The translations under genes and the position numbers were made by a program. Below are positions 53,408 to 64,000 of a stretch of 64,000 bases of DNA, one piece after another (position 1 is the first letter of the stretch; each line of letters opens with the position of its first letter). A model generated the notes under the pieces. That model did not search any database. It saw only the letters and a program-made list of their open reading frames with translations, and was not told where the DNA came from. This DNA comes from Hyposmocoma kahamanoa. Taxonomy: Eukaryota; Arthropoda; Insecta; Lepidoptera; Cosmopterigidae. The DNA lies in NCBI RefSeq assembly GCF_003589595.1, contig NW_020653718.1, forward strand, positions 1,463,586 to 1,527,585, written 5' to 3'.

Positions 53408-53500
53408 TAACATTACGATAGTGTGAGTTTTGAAGACATTCTGATAGTAATCGAGGCTTAAGGCAATTCCATTGTTTTTTCTTCCGTTACCAAAAAGTTT
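53408..53500 (+). repeat. Repeat F, copy 6, 3' end only
   Basis: 'GTGTGAGTTTTGAAGACATT', 'ATCGAGGCTTAAGGCAATTC', 'CATTGTTTTTTCTTCCGT' match the end of F copy 4. Confidence 0.6.
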
Positions 53501-54451
53501 CAATTTGATTTGATTTGAGTAACTAGTTGTGGAGAAATAAATAGCGAAAAAAATACTTTTATCATTGACATCGTGCAGGGTTACAAATGAAACCATGAGT
53601 ACAAAAAACACAATTAGTACTTTAAGCATTTTTTTTTAATTTACTTTATCCATCCCTCACTCTGTCGTGAAAACTCCAATATTCTCCATAAAGTGTCAAT
53701 TGAATTAATATTACCACAATAGTCGTACTATTACTGGTGTTTAAAAAAGCGAACAGAATATTTTTATATTACAATTAAACCATAGTATCCGTAAATTCGG
53801 CTTGCACTTGACCGGTTTTTAATTTACGATCAAGCAAGCGATGTACGCTTATAGCTCATGATTTTAATCGGCTTTTAACTTGTTTTATTGATGATGAGTC
53901 ATCTCAATAACCACGTTGTTCGTAATTATATCTAGGTCCGGGAAAATTTTAGTCTCTTTTTCATTGTAAACAACAAATACATCACGCAACATTCTGACTG
54001 TATACCGACAACAGCAAAAAATAAGCGGTTACTTACAAAATCACGATTTTACTGTAGAGCGTTTTAAAAGTAAAAGCTTGATATTTTCTGCTGTAACAGA
54101 CCAAATTAGCTAGAATTTTGTGCAATGAGGCAACATAAAAAATATTTATTTATTTATACATTTTAGGAAAATTCACGGACAAATAATACAATTAAGCTAT
54201 ACCTAAATACAAGTAGTAAGTAATCCAATGCCATTTACGAATTTCCACCAACATGAAAGAACAATTAAAAAAAAGATTCTAAGAGTAAATAAGATCTCAG
54301 TTACTTAAAAAAATAATAGATAATTATACAAAAACCAGTGTATTCATTATCAGTCACGTGATGTGTCAAAGTGACGTTTGGTCATTTCTCGCCTGTTTGT
54401 TTACGAACCATGTACGTATTTTGCCTATAATTAATTATATAATATACATAA
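53501..54451. other. Unassigned stretch with a possible LINE tail
   Basis: A (TTTA) tract at 54142-54160 followed by 'CATTTTAGGAAAATTCACGG' may be a minus-strand LINE 3' end. Nothing else recognised. Confidence 0.3.
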
Positions 54452-54630
54452 TACGGACTGCCACGCAGAGGTCCCAGGTTCGATTCCCGGGCCGGGAGAA
54501 ATGTTTGTATGGCCTACATTTATTTCTCTCGTGAGTTTGGGTGTAATTTGTGGTTGTCTATGTGTGTGTCCATGGCACCCGCGACACAGGGTTTCCCTAG
54601 TGCGGGGCTATGTTGAGTGTGTGCGTTATT
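54452..54630 (+). mobile_element. SINE S, copy 7
   Basis: Starts within the tRNA part ('ACGGACTGCCACGCAGAGGT'), has a perfect B box 'GGTTCGATTCCCGG' and an intact 3' end 'TATGTTGAGTGTGTGCGTTA'. Lacks the A box through 5' truncation. Confidence 0.8.
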
Positions 54631-54977
54631 TATAATTCTCCCAAGTTTTTTTCTTCCAAAACGCTCTACTGCGTAATCGTGATTACAGATAACAGGTTAA
54701 TCTTTACTGTCATCGATACGTACATACATTTATTTATTTATTTAAAATACAAGTCACAACAATACACGTTCCATTTACATTATTTTACACATTACGAAAT
54801 ATAGTCGTAACATTTAGGTAATTTTGGGTGCAGTGCAGGGAACCCGTATCCTCTTTGGTTTAGTTGTCATCAGGTAAATATGAGAACACAGAATTTTCTG
54901 ATCGATAAAAAAATCTGTCATTTGGAAATTGAACATTAATTGGGTTAATTAATGAAATAAAACAAAATGAGAAGGAC
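54631..54977. other. Unassigned; possible LINE tail
   Basis: (TTTA) tract at 54728-54744 followed by 'AAATACAAGTCACAACAATA' could be a LINE 3' end on the minus strand. No motif. Confidence 0.3.
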
Positions 54978-55275
54978 AGTAGTAGCATTACAGTTTCTTA
55001 GTAGTCCTGCTTAGTGCTCCTAAGTACTGCCACTTAAGCTATTTCCCCAGTAGTAATGTGAGCATTACTGTTTATAATGTAAAAGCTCTGGTGCAATTAC
55101 AGCCACATAGGATTTGTCAACATATGTCTTAGGATAACGGGCACAGTGGTGCTTCTTAAATCTTTGCAATTTAAAGCTATTTATCACACTACAACTGCTA
55201 TGGACAGGCGTATCGCTTAATACCAGGTGCAAGACTTATTTATCTCGTCACTTGATATTATAAAAAAAGAAGATT
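54978..55275 (+). mobile_element. Retroposon B, copy 14, diverged
   Basis: 'AGTAGTAATGTGAGCATTAC', 'CACATAGGATTTGTCAACAT', 'CAACTGCTATGGACAGGCGT', 'CACTTGATATTATAAAAAAA'. Full span but the most diverged long copy. Confidence 0.7.
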
Positions 55276-55742
55276 CTTAGGACTGGTGATATAACATTTT
55301 TTATCGCGCGAGATTTTTTTTATAAGCCCATAGGCCATAGCTCAAGTGTTTTTAAATTTTCATTGCGATCACACCAAACCGTATAAGGTACTAAGAAATA
55401 CTGCTCCAGCTCCGCTCGCTCAAATTAAAAAAATGGCGGAAATCCGCCAGTAGGTTTATGTGCGGCTTTTGACGTTTATTAAATAACTTCTCGGAAAGTG
55501 GCAGTGATATTTTCTCCACGAAGATCTGTCAAAGAAATACAAAATATAGGCAAGACAAATTGTATTTGTTTGACAATTGCGTGGGCAACGGCTCTACCTT
55601 CGCAATGTTCATGCTAGCACACGTAGATATGACTCCTAGTGACGTCATTTTCGAGAGAAAACGTTACAGTTCGGGGAAGAGACAACATTTGTCTCCGGGC
55701 TCATGCTTATTCTTAGCCACTACATTTCAAGGAAATATATTA
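55276..55742. other. Unassigned stretch
   Basis: 82-codon plus frame 55560-55808 runs into MITE N2; no motif. Confidence 0.35.
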
Positions 55743-55750
55743 CGTACACC

Positions 55751-56040
55751 CATTGACTTACAATTATATGGACGTCGGGTCCGCGCTAAAAAGTGTCCGA
55801 ACTTATAGGGCATTAAAATCGTATACAGAGCGTCATTCACGCTTTAGTCTTCGTTTGTTCGACTGACAGCGAAGCAATCAAAATTAGACAGTACCTACTG
55901 CGATGACATTACAATTTAAATTTAACGTTTTAGCTTTTTCATATTCCTTTACATGTCACTACGTTTAAATAGGTTGACTTGGGACATTTTTTTCGTGGTT
56001 TTTGTATTAGACCCGTTGTCCATTTATTTGTAAGTCAATG
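55751..56040 (-). mobile_element. hAT-like MITE family N, copy 2
   Basis: Ends CATTGACTTACAA at both sides, inverted; the match extends to about 23 bp with three mismatches. Target duplication CGTACACC (55743-55750) and TGTACACC (56041-56048), 7 of 8 identical. 290 bp. The interior is the reverse complement of N1. Confidence 0.8.
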
Positions 56041-56048
56041 TGTACACC

Positions 56049-56639
56049 CATTAAAACTAAACAAAAAAATGGCAATTCAATTTGAGTGAAAAATACAACG
56101 TTAACTTCAGGAATTCTTGCCGGGAGAAAATACAGTCAGCTTCCAACGTGTATATTAATACTTACCTCCAATTGTACTCAAACAATTAACCCGTTCCTGG
56201 ACTATAATTCAATGGTAAATCAAAATGTCACTTTCGTGGCACAGTGCTTACGTATTTTTTCTCGTATGTTTTTTCGCTGTTTTCCCACTCATTTGCTCCA
56301 TGAGTCTCGGACCACGAAAGAGGCTTCTTGTCTTGCCATTGCTACATTACATCCTTATGCTTCTATCGTGACGTCGTATCGTATAGATGTCCACTCGGAT
56401 TCTGATTGACATCTTACGAGTACATTAGCGTCCAAGTAGCCTTTATCTCCTTACGCAATCAAGATGGTGACGATTGATCTGCTCCTGCGACATATATGAA
56501 TTGTAGCAGCATATGTTAATGGATGAAATCATGGAATGGAAAAAAAACAAAGCGTGAGAAAAATTTTATTTGAACCAGAAAATGGATTTTAAGACGTGAC
56601 TGATTGAGTGCGGTGTTTCCCGTTGGTCAGATCGATGAT
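56049..56639. other. Unassigned stretch
   Basis: A 107-codon plus frame (56086-56409) ends in Ser/Asp-rich residues but has no recognisable domain. No repeat match. Confidence 0.35.
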
Positions 56640-56793
56640 CAGGGGCCTTACCGTGAACTCTTGTTACGGTTCAGTTTATGACCTAAATTATTCGTTGTGA
56701 GACAGCGCTACATGAAGTTTATATCAGCATCCCGCTTCTTTGTCGTTACGAACCTATATTGAATTGTAATAAAAGTTCATGGTAAGGCCCCAG
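56640..56793. mobile_element. 154-bp inverted-repeat element Q
   Basis: Left end 'CAGGGGCCTTACCGTGAACT' and right end its near-perfect inverse ('AGTTCATGGTAAGGCCCCAG'); 28-bp arms with about four mismatches. Too short to code. Target duplication unclear. Confidence 0.7.
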
Positions 56794-56912
56794 ATTGGTC
56801 TAGCCAGAAGGAGATTTTATAAAAGCCCTCTCTCCCTCTCTCACGTCGGTCTCTCTCGTGGTCCCACTTGTGGGATAAATTATTGTGAGATCACGAGAAA
56901 ACAGCGTTTCTT

Positions 56913-57305
56913 TAAACCGACTTCAACAAAAGGAGGAGGTTCTCAATTCGACTGTATGTTTTTTGTTTTTTTTTGTATGTATGTTACGCGATAACTCCGG
57001 TATTTGTGAACCGATTTTCATGATTCTTTTTTTGTTGGAAAGAGGGTACTTCCATAGTGGTCCTATTTCATTTTGAAGAAAATCATCCACCTCTAAGGGT
57101 GGCTGATGACGCATGAACATTCATTTTTATAAATAGCGCCTAAATTTTACTTAAATAGCAATTATTTTAATGGTTGGTTTTGCTATTTCTCCAATTCAAG
57201 GCGTTGTCAAGTCCTGTATAGTGGCGAACTAGGGGATATTTCAATAAAACTTGCCAAATAGATGTAATTTCACGTACTTTTGAGGTCGGTTTTTTTAGTA
57301 CTCAC
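56913..57305 (+). repeat. Repeat C, copy 6, with ~120-bp insertion
   Basis: Standard C from 'AACCGACTTCAACAAAAGG' to 'CCACCTCTAAGGGTGG' at about 57103, then foreign sequence to about 57222, then 'GGCGAACTAGGGGATATTTC' to 'GGTCGGTTTTTTTAGTACTC'. The insert matches nothing else here. Confidence 0.75.
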
Positions 57306-57584
57306 TGAGATTATTCAGTGCGTTGTTGATATTTCTCTATGGCGAAGCAGCAGGGGATCAATTCTGGTAATTTTCTTGAAACTTCTAGTCATTGTAATTT
57401 TATTGAGACAACTCAATTATAATGTTATTTGATAACCTGCTGAAATCTTGTTGCAATGGTAGTTGAGTCTTACTGGAATGGCAGTGATGGAATGGCACAT
57501 TCATTCATTCAATATCCATAGAACAAATCGGGTACCCCGTACTAACATTATAATGTATATATTTATATATACATATATATATAT
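57306..57584. other. Unassigned stretch with AT microsatellite
   Basis: Alternating AT tract at 57556-57592 abuts MITE H3. Nothing else. Confidence 0.35.
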
Positions 57585-57592
57585 AAATATAT

Positions 57593-58055
57593 CATCGAGT
57601 TTATAACCAGAAATAGAGACAAAATGTCATTTAATTTGTTTGAAAACTATTCTGCCATATCATTACTGTGACAACTTCGCTCCGATTGGCCAGCACGAGT
57701 TCGAACAATTGACCAATTAACTGGTGTCGTTAATTGTTTCTCTACAAATCGACCAGATTAACTTGAGCTTTGCTGTAATGGACGAAAATTACAAAATTAG
57801 ATATTTAATATTTAATTACCGATGAAATGTGATTCCGTTTGTTTTGTAATTAGATATTTTGCTGTTTTTCCCACACCACCGAATGGAACACCCCTTCATT
57901 GTTAGAGATATTACCTTTATTACAATAAACACAGAATACCTTTGGAATATACGGAGTCAAACACATAGGTCAGTGATGTAAAGTCCATTTACCTGATGAG
58001 TTGCCAGGGATGGATGGCACTTATTTCGTCTCTATTTCTGGTTATATACTCGATG
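57593..58055 (-). mobile_element. hAT-like MITE family H, copy 3
   Basis: Left end 'CATCGAGTTTATAACCAGAA', right end inverse of 'CATCGAGTATATAACCAGAA'; arms match for over 30 bp. Flanks AAATATAT (57585-57592) and ATATATAT (58056-58063) agree at 7 of 8 positions, though in an AT repeat this is weaker evidence than in the other copies. 463 bp, best-preserved ends of the family. Confidence 0.8.
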
Positions 58056-58063
58056 ATATATAT

Positions 58064-58270
58064 TAATAAATATTCTGATATTTAATTTTAAAGTAAATAC
58101 CGTTACAGTCATTGTACGGGTTAAGAGTTAATACTACAGTGATAGATAAATTAAACGCAAAATCCAGCTTTTCGTAAATTAGATTGACCTAACTAAACTG
58201 ACTTTAAATTCAACACACATTCAGTGAAAAATGTTAAACATTACTCCACAGTAAACTTTCGATTCGATTC
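58064..58270. other. Unassigned spacer
   Basis: Ends in a short (GATTC)n tract at 58261-58278 that replaces the 5' end of E2. Confidence 0.3.
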
Positions 58271-58276
58271 GATTCG

Positions 58277-58687
58277 ATTTAATTTTAGAGGGGTATATCC
58301 ACTTTAAAGTTAAAAATAAAATATTGTATGAGTAACTACACGATATATTCCAGCATAGACATTAATCAGAAACATAAAACAATAAAGTTTCCTCGATAGA
58401 TAAAAATCACGAAATGACCTCTAATTTTCACATTTTTTCGATTTATCCTCGAAATGGTTATTAGGACAAAAATTAGATAATTAGTTATATTTATGCATGA
58501 TCGACATCTGTCACTACGGATTTTTTTTAATCCCTTTAGTTTTAGAGTTATTCCGCTAAAACGAATTTGGTACTTTTAATGCGCAAAATTCAACATCTCC
58601 TGTCGCATGTCACGCGAACTTCAGGCATATATTTGTTTCATAAATTTGGGCGGAGCCAATGTCAAAACTTTTTTGGCATGCTTCCTC
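58277..58687 (+). mobile_element. MITE family E, copy 2, left end missing
   Basis: Very similar to E1 from 'TTTTAGAGGGGTATATCCAC' to the right end TGCTTCCTC, followed by TTAA (58688-58691). The left terminal ~35 bp, including the inverted repeat, are absent. Confidence 0.75.
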
Positions 58688-58691
58688 TTAA

Positions 58692-59199
58692 GTCTTTGTT
58701 GTTAAATTTTTACTGCTAGCTGGTGGACTCTATTAAAAAGATCGAGATGTTTACACTACAAAAACATTATTTGAAGTTGCAATCTCATCCTATTTCGTTT
58801 TACCAAATACAGGCTTTCGAAAATAATAGATTTGTGACAATTCATCGATACTGGTTTGCAGGTTTCTTTTAATTATTCATTCAGGTATTTTGATTGATAT
58901 TTTTGCACAGATATGTGTATGTTTTGTTAATTTTAGTGGATTTTTAAATATTTTTAAAATGGACTGTGAGTTCTGTAGCTATAGTTAAATCAGTTGATTT
59001 ATGAGTCTATACCCATTTTTGAATTTTTCTCGTTATCAAAGTATTGTACGGACAACGGTACATCAGACTACACATTTTTGTTCCAAAATCGCCTCCATTA
59101 CCACGGAACAAGATACATCAATGTGTAGCTTGATGTGCTGGCGTGTGTACATCAAATAAAATTACTTGTTTATATTTTCTCTGGAAGTGTTTATAAGGT
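58692..59199. other. Unassigned stretch
   Basis: Nothing recognised. Confidence 0.35.
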
Positions 59200-59395
59200 A
59201 AGAATTCATCCAGGGAAGTACTTTCACCTTATCTGCTTCTGACGCCAGATAGTAATGTGTCGATTATGTTCCAAGGTGTCAGACGCAGTGGCAATGCCCC
59301 TCGAATCTTTGTGTAGTGGCACTACAACTGCTATGGACACTTATCACTAAGCGCACGACTTGTTCGTCTCGTCACTTGGTATAATAAAAAAAGAA
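59200..59395 (+). mobile_element. Retroposon B, copy 15, internally deleted
   Basis: 'CATCCAGGGAAGTACTTTCA', 'CAGACGCAGTGGCAATGCCC', 'GGCACTACAACTGCTATGGA', 'CACTTGGTATAATAAAAAAA'. Confidence 0.7.
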
Positions 59396-59469
59396 AATTT
59401 ACAAGAAAATTCCAATTATTAAAATATTTTACAAATCGTATGTATGCAGCGTAAACTGGAATATGTTTT

Positions 59470-59790
59470 ACTTACTTACTTCGCTTCAGCGACCCGAAGT
59501 GGATTTTGGCTTCCGACACCAAAGTACGCTATTTCTGTCGGTCTCGAGCCAGTTCCGACCATTTGGACACCTTCAGTTCCTTTAGGTCTTTGGTGACTTC
59601 ATCCTTCCAGCGATATCTTGGAGGATAACCGGTAGGTTATCCAAATACGCTCTTTTGGCAGCTCGATCCTCTTCCATTCTTTCCACATGTCCTGGCCAGC
59701 GAAGTCGAGCAGACTTTATTTCCCCAATTGTGTTCGGCTTAGACACTAGTTCTTATATCTCTCTATTGAATCAAGCCCTCCAGTTCTCCT
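59470..59790 (-). mobile_element. LINE ORF2 C-terminal fragment
   Basis: The minus strand translates, with one frame change, to 'GQDMWKEWKRIELPKERIWI', 'YRLSSKISLEG', 'VQMVGTGSRPTEIAYFGVGS', i.e. a decayed 'GH..R(M).(E)DR..K....' to 'W..L..DR..W' segment. Related in layout to 10711-11000. Confidence 0.5.
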
Positions 59791-60571
59791 TTGATTGATC
59801 CCAGAATATTTCCAAGTATTTTCCGTTTTTAGTAAATTAAAAATAAAGTAATTGGAATTCATTATTTTTGTGATTGCAGTTCAGGCTAAGGGAATTTGCA
59901 CTAATAAATGACACTACTTTTTAAACGTTGATTTGTTTGGAAAAAATACAAATATATAATAAAAAAAAGGAATAGTTTCATTTCCAATTACAAGAATGTT
60001 AACTGTTTGATGATACAGAGAAGGTATTTTTTAACTTCAGGCTGTAAAATTTAATAAATAACAAATAGTTTTAAAATACTTTTAGCCTTGACTATATTTT
60101 CCTTTTTTCCCTCTCCAATTTGATAAATTTACGATGTTTGCCTGCCGTTCGAGTAGTAAATCAAGTAAAGAATTGATTTTTTTTGCTGAAGAGCTCTTTT
60201 TCCTCAGGTACGTTCGGAACCGCTCGAATAAAGAATAGGTTAATGTTATTTTTTGCTAACCGGAGGTAAGGTGGTTGGACTAGAAGGGAAACATAAATGC
60301 TTCCAAGGTTAATGGTGTGACAGCTAGTTTAACACGTGAAGCAGTAAATAAGTACTTTGTTTTAAGTATTTCGTACTGCTAATGTGTAATCGCAGTATAG
60401 AGCCTTAGTTCCCAAAGTGGACCCCCAGGAATCCACGGAAGACTCGACGAGGGTCTACGTTGTCGTGACAAAAAATAATATGGATATGGAATATGGTAGA
60501 AATGTAGCTCAATCAGCTAAATTGTGTTGCAGCTAAAAGTGGTCTTTGAGAAAAAAGTCTGGGAACATCTG
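59791..60571. other. Unassigned, with a possible hAT terminus
   Basis: 60402-60465 ('TAGTTCCCAAAGTGGACCCC', 'CAGGAATCCACGGAAG', 'GAGGGTCTACG') resembles the ends of widespread hAT elements with 'CAGTGGTTCCCAAA' termini. Only this end is visible and no target duplication could be tested. Confidence 0.3.
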
Positions 60572-60848
60572 GTATAGAGTATTAAAAAACTGACCTGAAG
60601 AGTTCGTGGAATGATAACAATTTTCCAAGTTTTATTGAAATCGGTTATCTTTGCAAAACCGGATACATCCCCTAGTTTGCTACCCTTAGAGGGGGTATAT
60701 TTTTCATCAAATTGAAAGGGGACCACCACTGAGGTATTGTACCCTCTTTCCAACAAAAAAAGAATCATCACAATCGGCAGGAGTTATCGCGTAACATACA
60801 TACGGTCAAATTGAAAACCACCTCCTGTTTTTAAAGTCGGTTAAAAAA
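60572..60848 (-). repeat. Repeat C, copy 7
   Basis: 'ATAGAGTATTAAAAAACTGA', 'CCCCTAGTTTGCTACCCTTA', 'CTCTTTCCAACAAAAAAAGA', 'TTATCGCGTAACATACATAC', 'AACCACCTCC', 'AAAGTCGGTTAAAAA'. Full length with small deletions. Confidence 0.75.
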
Positions 60849-61249
60849 GACGTATATTTACGAAAATTTGGTAGCAATATCCCTCGCAATTGTAAATTGT
60901 AAAATACGTGTATGTCAGACTTCGAAACCTTCGACAATCTTTCTGACCAGTCAGTCAGAATCAGTCTGAACGTAATTAATTATAATTATGATAAATATAC
61001 TCCTTACAAAATATAACGTTACAAAGTATGAAATTTACATAATAAATAATGCAGGAAGAATCAAAACATATGACAGCTAGTATTTAAAAATAAAACTTGA
61101 GCTTTAAGTACTAGCCACCTTCCACTATCACAGAGAAACAATCAATATAATTTAAACCTTTTTTATTAAAAACAACATAAACCAACTTGAAAAGTTTGTG
61201 GTATTCGCACAAACAAACTTGTTTGTTTGTTGTGAGTGTTTTTTTATTG
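60849..61249. other. Unassigned stretch
   Basis: Only a short palindromic tract, ACAAACAAACTTGTTTGTTT, near 61208 stands out. Confidence 0.35.
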
Positions 61250-61456
61250 AAAACGGTTAAACGAAAGTGGTTGAAATCCAATAAACCTGATTTATCTAGG
61301 GGATTTGCTATCCTCAGAGGTCGAATGTTTTCTTCAACTTTAAATGGGACCAACAAAACCAACAAAAAAAAATATCAAAATCGGTTTACAAATCGCGTTA
61401 CATACACAAAAAAATACAGTCAATTGAGAACCTCCTCCTTTTTTAAAGTCGGTTAA
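61250..61456 (-). repeat. Repeat C, copy 8, shortened
   Basis: 'GAAAGTGGTTGAAATCCAAT', 'TCTAGGGGATTTGCTATCCT', 'TACATACACAAAAAAATACA', 'TTGAGAACCTCCTCCTTTTT', 'AAGTCGGTTAA'. Confidence 0.7.
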
Positions 61457-61974
61457 TTATTTTATACGAATATAAAAGAATATTCTACAATACTCTATAG
61501 GAAAAAATAAAAACAATAATTTCTAACAAGAGAGTGGAGTGTGAAGTTTACGAGATGGATTCATGATGACGTACTAATACTCTTAATATAAAAAAAAGAA
61601 CGGATGTTCCGGAATGGAACCAAGTTCATTAACGAAGGCCGCGTGTTAGAGCTATTTATTACACACACGCGACTTTAAGCAGCAATGCAATCGCTATAAT
61701 GCTAAAAACTACTAAGAGAAAAACGAGATTTCAAATGATTTCAGCAGCAAAAAAAAATCTTTTTAAATGGCTCCATCGTTTTCATTCCGTAACTTTAACT
61801 TTTGACAGTTACAGCTGTCAAAAGTGGAAAATTAAACGAAAAATATTTATATTTCTGAAAAATATGATATTTTCAAAATGGAAAGTTTTCCTAGACCCAA
61901 CACTAGATAAGATCAAAAAATTGCTTTTCTTTGTCATCATAGCACAGGGAATGCACTACTTTTTAACCACGTAG
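61457..61974. other. Unassigned stretch with a small hairpin
   Basis: An 11-bp perfect inverted repeat, ACTTTTGACAG / CTGTCAAAAGT (61798-61825), lies in a 91-codon plus frame that has no motif. Confidence 0.35.
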
Positions 61975-62345
61975 TTTAGTCTGAGCTTGGGGAGGGTAGG
62001 CGGAAGTGTGGCGGTCAACTCATCAGTTATAAATATGTTTAGAAGCGACATATGAAAAAATGCAACATCGAGCCGTATCAATGGGAAGATTTGGCAGCAC
62101 TGCGCCCTGAAGAGGCAAGTCCACGAGTTCGAAGAGCAGCGTAAAACTGAACTCGACGCTAAACGAGACGAAATAAAGGTCCGCTCAACCACCGCCATTA
62201 ACTATAATTACGTTGGCGGTGTACTCACATGCCCTCAATGTACAATATAAAATTTGGTACCTACATTTGTCATCTTCGAGCGCAACAATTAGGAGTCAAA
62301 GTGATCGCCCTGACCGAACAAGGTCGCTCGTCGGATATACTTACT
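61975..62345 (+). mobile_element. LINE G2: ORF2 C-terminus
   Basis: The plus strand reads 'RRHMKKCNIEPYQWEDLAAL'-like residues after correction of frame, then 'VHEFEEQRKTELDAKRDEIK', 'NYNYVGGVLTCPQC'. The Cys pair is the start of the terminal zinc-finger-like motif of these LINEs; a stop follows three codons later. Parallels G1 at 3180-3525. Confidence 0.65.
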
Positions 62346-62689
62346 TAAGGCGCGTGTAATATAAGTACTTAAAACTCGACAACCATTTAAGCTAAATTTA
62401 ATAACGTGGGCGACAAGGGCACTTAAGTAGCTTTTGTTTAGACTACAGTAATGATTGTAATGCGACGTCTTTATTTTCGAACTTCCGAAACATTGAACAA
62501 TTCTGCGAAATTTTCATAGTATTTTACTCTTAACTCCTAACAACTTCGTATATTCACTTTATTTAGAAACAAAACATTTAAAGGAACAATTTCCAAGATC
62601 ATATGAAAATATTGTTTTAATGTTTTTAAAATAAATAAGATAATTAATAATATGATAAAAAAATGTTTAGATCATGCACAACTTCCTAA
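62346..62689. other. Unassigned stretch
   Basis: Nothing recognised. Confidence 0.35.
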
Positions 62690-62985
62690 ATTTTTTTTTT
62701 AATAAAACGTAAGTGCGCATTTGACTTCCATCTCACCTGATGGAAAGTAATGATGAGGTCGACGATAAATAATGCATATTAATTCTCGCCTTAAAAAGGC
62801 CCAAGTTATAACGTTCAGGGAACAAGTCTGCTGGCAAGGAATTCCACTCCATGGCCGTTCGCCATATAAACGTGGAAGCGTAACGCTTCGTGCGAATCTT
62901 TGGAATATCCACAACATAGGGGTGGAACCCAAGCCTACGGCTAGTCCCCTGGTGATGGAAAGGGCAAGGCGGAATTAAATATAAA
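62690..62985 (-). mobile_element. LINE D2: ORF2 C-terminus and 3' end
   Basis: T-rich 3' end at 62690-62700, 'TCTCACCTGATGGAAAGTAA', and minus-strand 'VTLPRLYGERPWSGIPCQQT' and 'CSLNVITWAFLRRE', parallel to the ORF2 end of LINE D1. Diverged. Confidence 0.55.
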
Positions 62986-64000
62986 ATACCAATAAGTAGG
63001 TAACTTTACGGCGGTAATCCTTAAACCTTTTGGCACGGTTGTCAATTAAATCCAAGGTGGCCAGCTTAGAGATGGGTTTTTGCCCGATAAATGATAAATT
63101 ATCCAATAAATATCCGATTTCACTGAGTATTTATCCTAAAACATGGACTTTTTTGAGTTTTTTATAATAAAATTCATTAGAATTCATTTTTTATTAAATT
63201 ATTACGTACGATTACTTCCCATTTTGCCATTGTTTTGTGTAACAATACTGTTTTAGTACCTCCGTTTTTCGAGTCGATATTTTTTTCAGTAATGGTTGAA
63301 ATGTAAGTTAATTGCAACAAACTCACCTAAACTTTTACCAACATTAAAGTTGGCTGGTACCCTTGAGCTGACCTATCCTGCGTTAAAAAAGTATGACCCT
63401 CTTTATGGTCTTGAGGTCTACTGCGTACTAAAGTCATGTTTGGACTTGAACTAGCCCAAGGATTCACACACAAAATCTATTAATTATAACACATTATACA
63501 CAAAGTGTTTTGATGAGAAGTGCGAACACAATTCTCCTTAGCGGCTCTCTCCATTTCTTTCGCACTCATGTAAATTATTCCGTAGCGAATTTAGGCTTAG
63601 GTTAGGTATTAGAATTAATTATCGTTTTTTTTATTTTAACGAATTAAGTATTTCCAATGAAGTCTCTACAGTTTTTTAAAATAAAATATTGAACAACCAA
63701 AAACCCTTATATTATATATACGAACCTGAACTACTGTACAATAACAGACCAACTTAGTAACTTGAAAAAGAAAATCCATACAACATATTAGACAGCTTAT
63801 TAATATTATCGCGAGTAATCGGGCCCCGATTTTACGAACACCCACCCACAATTAGTCTAAAGTGTTACAAATGACGAAGTGTTTTGTTCCCGACTGAAAG
63901 TCCTTTTATTGGATAATGAATTCTACAGTGTAGAGGAATTTCTTTTAAAGAAATTGTAATTATATTTTAATTTCGGACGTTTGTATTTTTAAATATTAAA
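62986..64000. other. Unassigned stretch, possible hAT end near 63068
   Basis: 'TTAGAGATGGGTTTTTGCCC' at 63066-63085 repeats the TAGAGATGGG terminus of MITE J, but no matching right end or target duplication was found. The rest, to the window end, shows no motif. Confidence 0.35.

Noticed and set aside
26880..58687. E and N copies lie close together at both 27-28 kb and 56-59 kb, suggesting a segmental duplication
   Set aside because: E copies are in the same orientation but N copies are inverted, and each N has its own target duplication, so they are separate insertions.
63066..63085. TAGAGATGGG terminus taken as a second copy of MITE J
   Set aside because: No right end, no target duplication, and the adjacent sequence differs from J; recorded only as a possible hAT end.

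Overview
This 64 kb window looks like AT-rich intergenic DNA from an insect, most probably a moth or butterfly (Lepidoptera). That assignment rests on recognition of repeat families by eye and was not database-checked. The cues are dense 3'-truncated non-LTR retrotransposons with microsatellite tails, a tRNA-derived SINE with clear A and B boxes, an abundant '...rich in CTCAATTCGACTG' repeat (family C below), and many short inverted-repeat DNA elements. I found no convincing intact host gene, no rRNA, no intact tRNA and no CRISPR array. Nearly every longer reading frame I can explain is a broken piece of a transposon; the rest look like chance frames in AT-rich DNA.

Dispersed families (my labels). 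B: a ~260-300 bp 3' A-tailed retroposon, about 15 copies. C: a ~300-340 bp repeat, about 9 copies plus a relative. S: a tRNA-derived SINE, 7 copies. F: a repeat carrying the first exon of a THAP zinc-finger gene, 6 copies or fragments. LINE 3' ends of many types: A (three copies), the FADD-type LINE at 35.5-36.6 kb and its relative at 14.7 kb, D (47 and 62.7 kb, plus a fragment in B at 46.6 kb), G (3 and 62 kb), I (7.3 and 33.1 kb), and several single copies. DNA-transposon derivatives: three hAT-like families recognisable by 8-bp target duplications (H three copies, N two copies, J one copy), a TTAA-flanked family E (two copies), and several single or paired inverted-repeat elements (L, M, Q, a 149-bp fold-back, and a 621-bp element with perfect 17-bp ends). 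Transposase relics: a mariner-like C-terminus (1.7-2.0 kb), a possible hAT fragment (11.6 kb) and a P-element-like C-terminus (23.4-23.9 kb).

Layout. 0-20 kb: C interrupted by LINE A, mariner relic, LINE G, F, B, several LINE ends, hAT-like H1, and H2 interrupted by a reverse-transcriptase-bearing LINE. 20-33 kb: SINE interrupted by B, LINE A interrupted by the 621-bp element, P-like relic, J, E1, N1, two stacked LINEs. 33-39 kb: a perfect 21-bp hairpin, a ~505-bp inverted repeat pair enclosing C, SINE, LINE and a GC-rich island. 40-55 kb: the densest nesting of B, C, S and LINE ends, then M, F and LINE. 55-64 kb: N2, Q, C, H3, E2, more LINE and C copies.

The repeats do not form a pathway; what they record is an order of insertions. 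Nesting shows that C, S, H and M were already present when younger B, LINE or S copies landed in them. The most informative observations are the hAT-like families proved by target duplications, the THAP-exon repeat F together with a P-like transposase relic in the same window, and the long inverted repeat at 33.5/38.3 kb.
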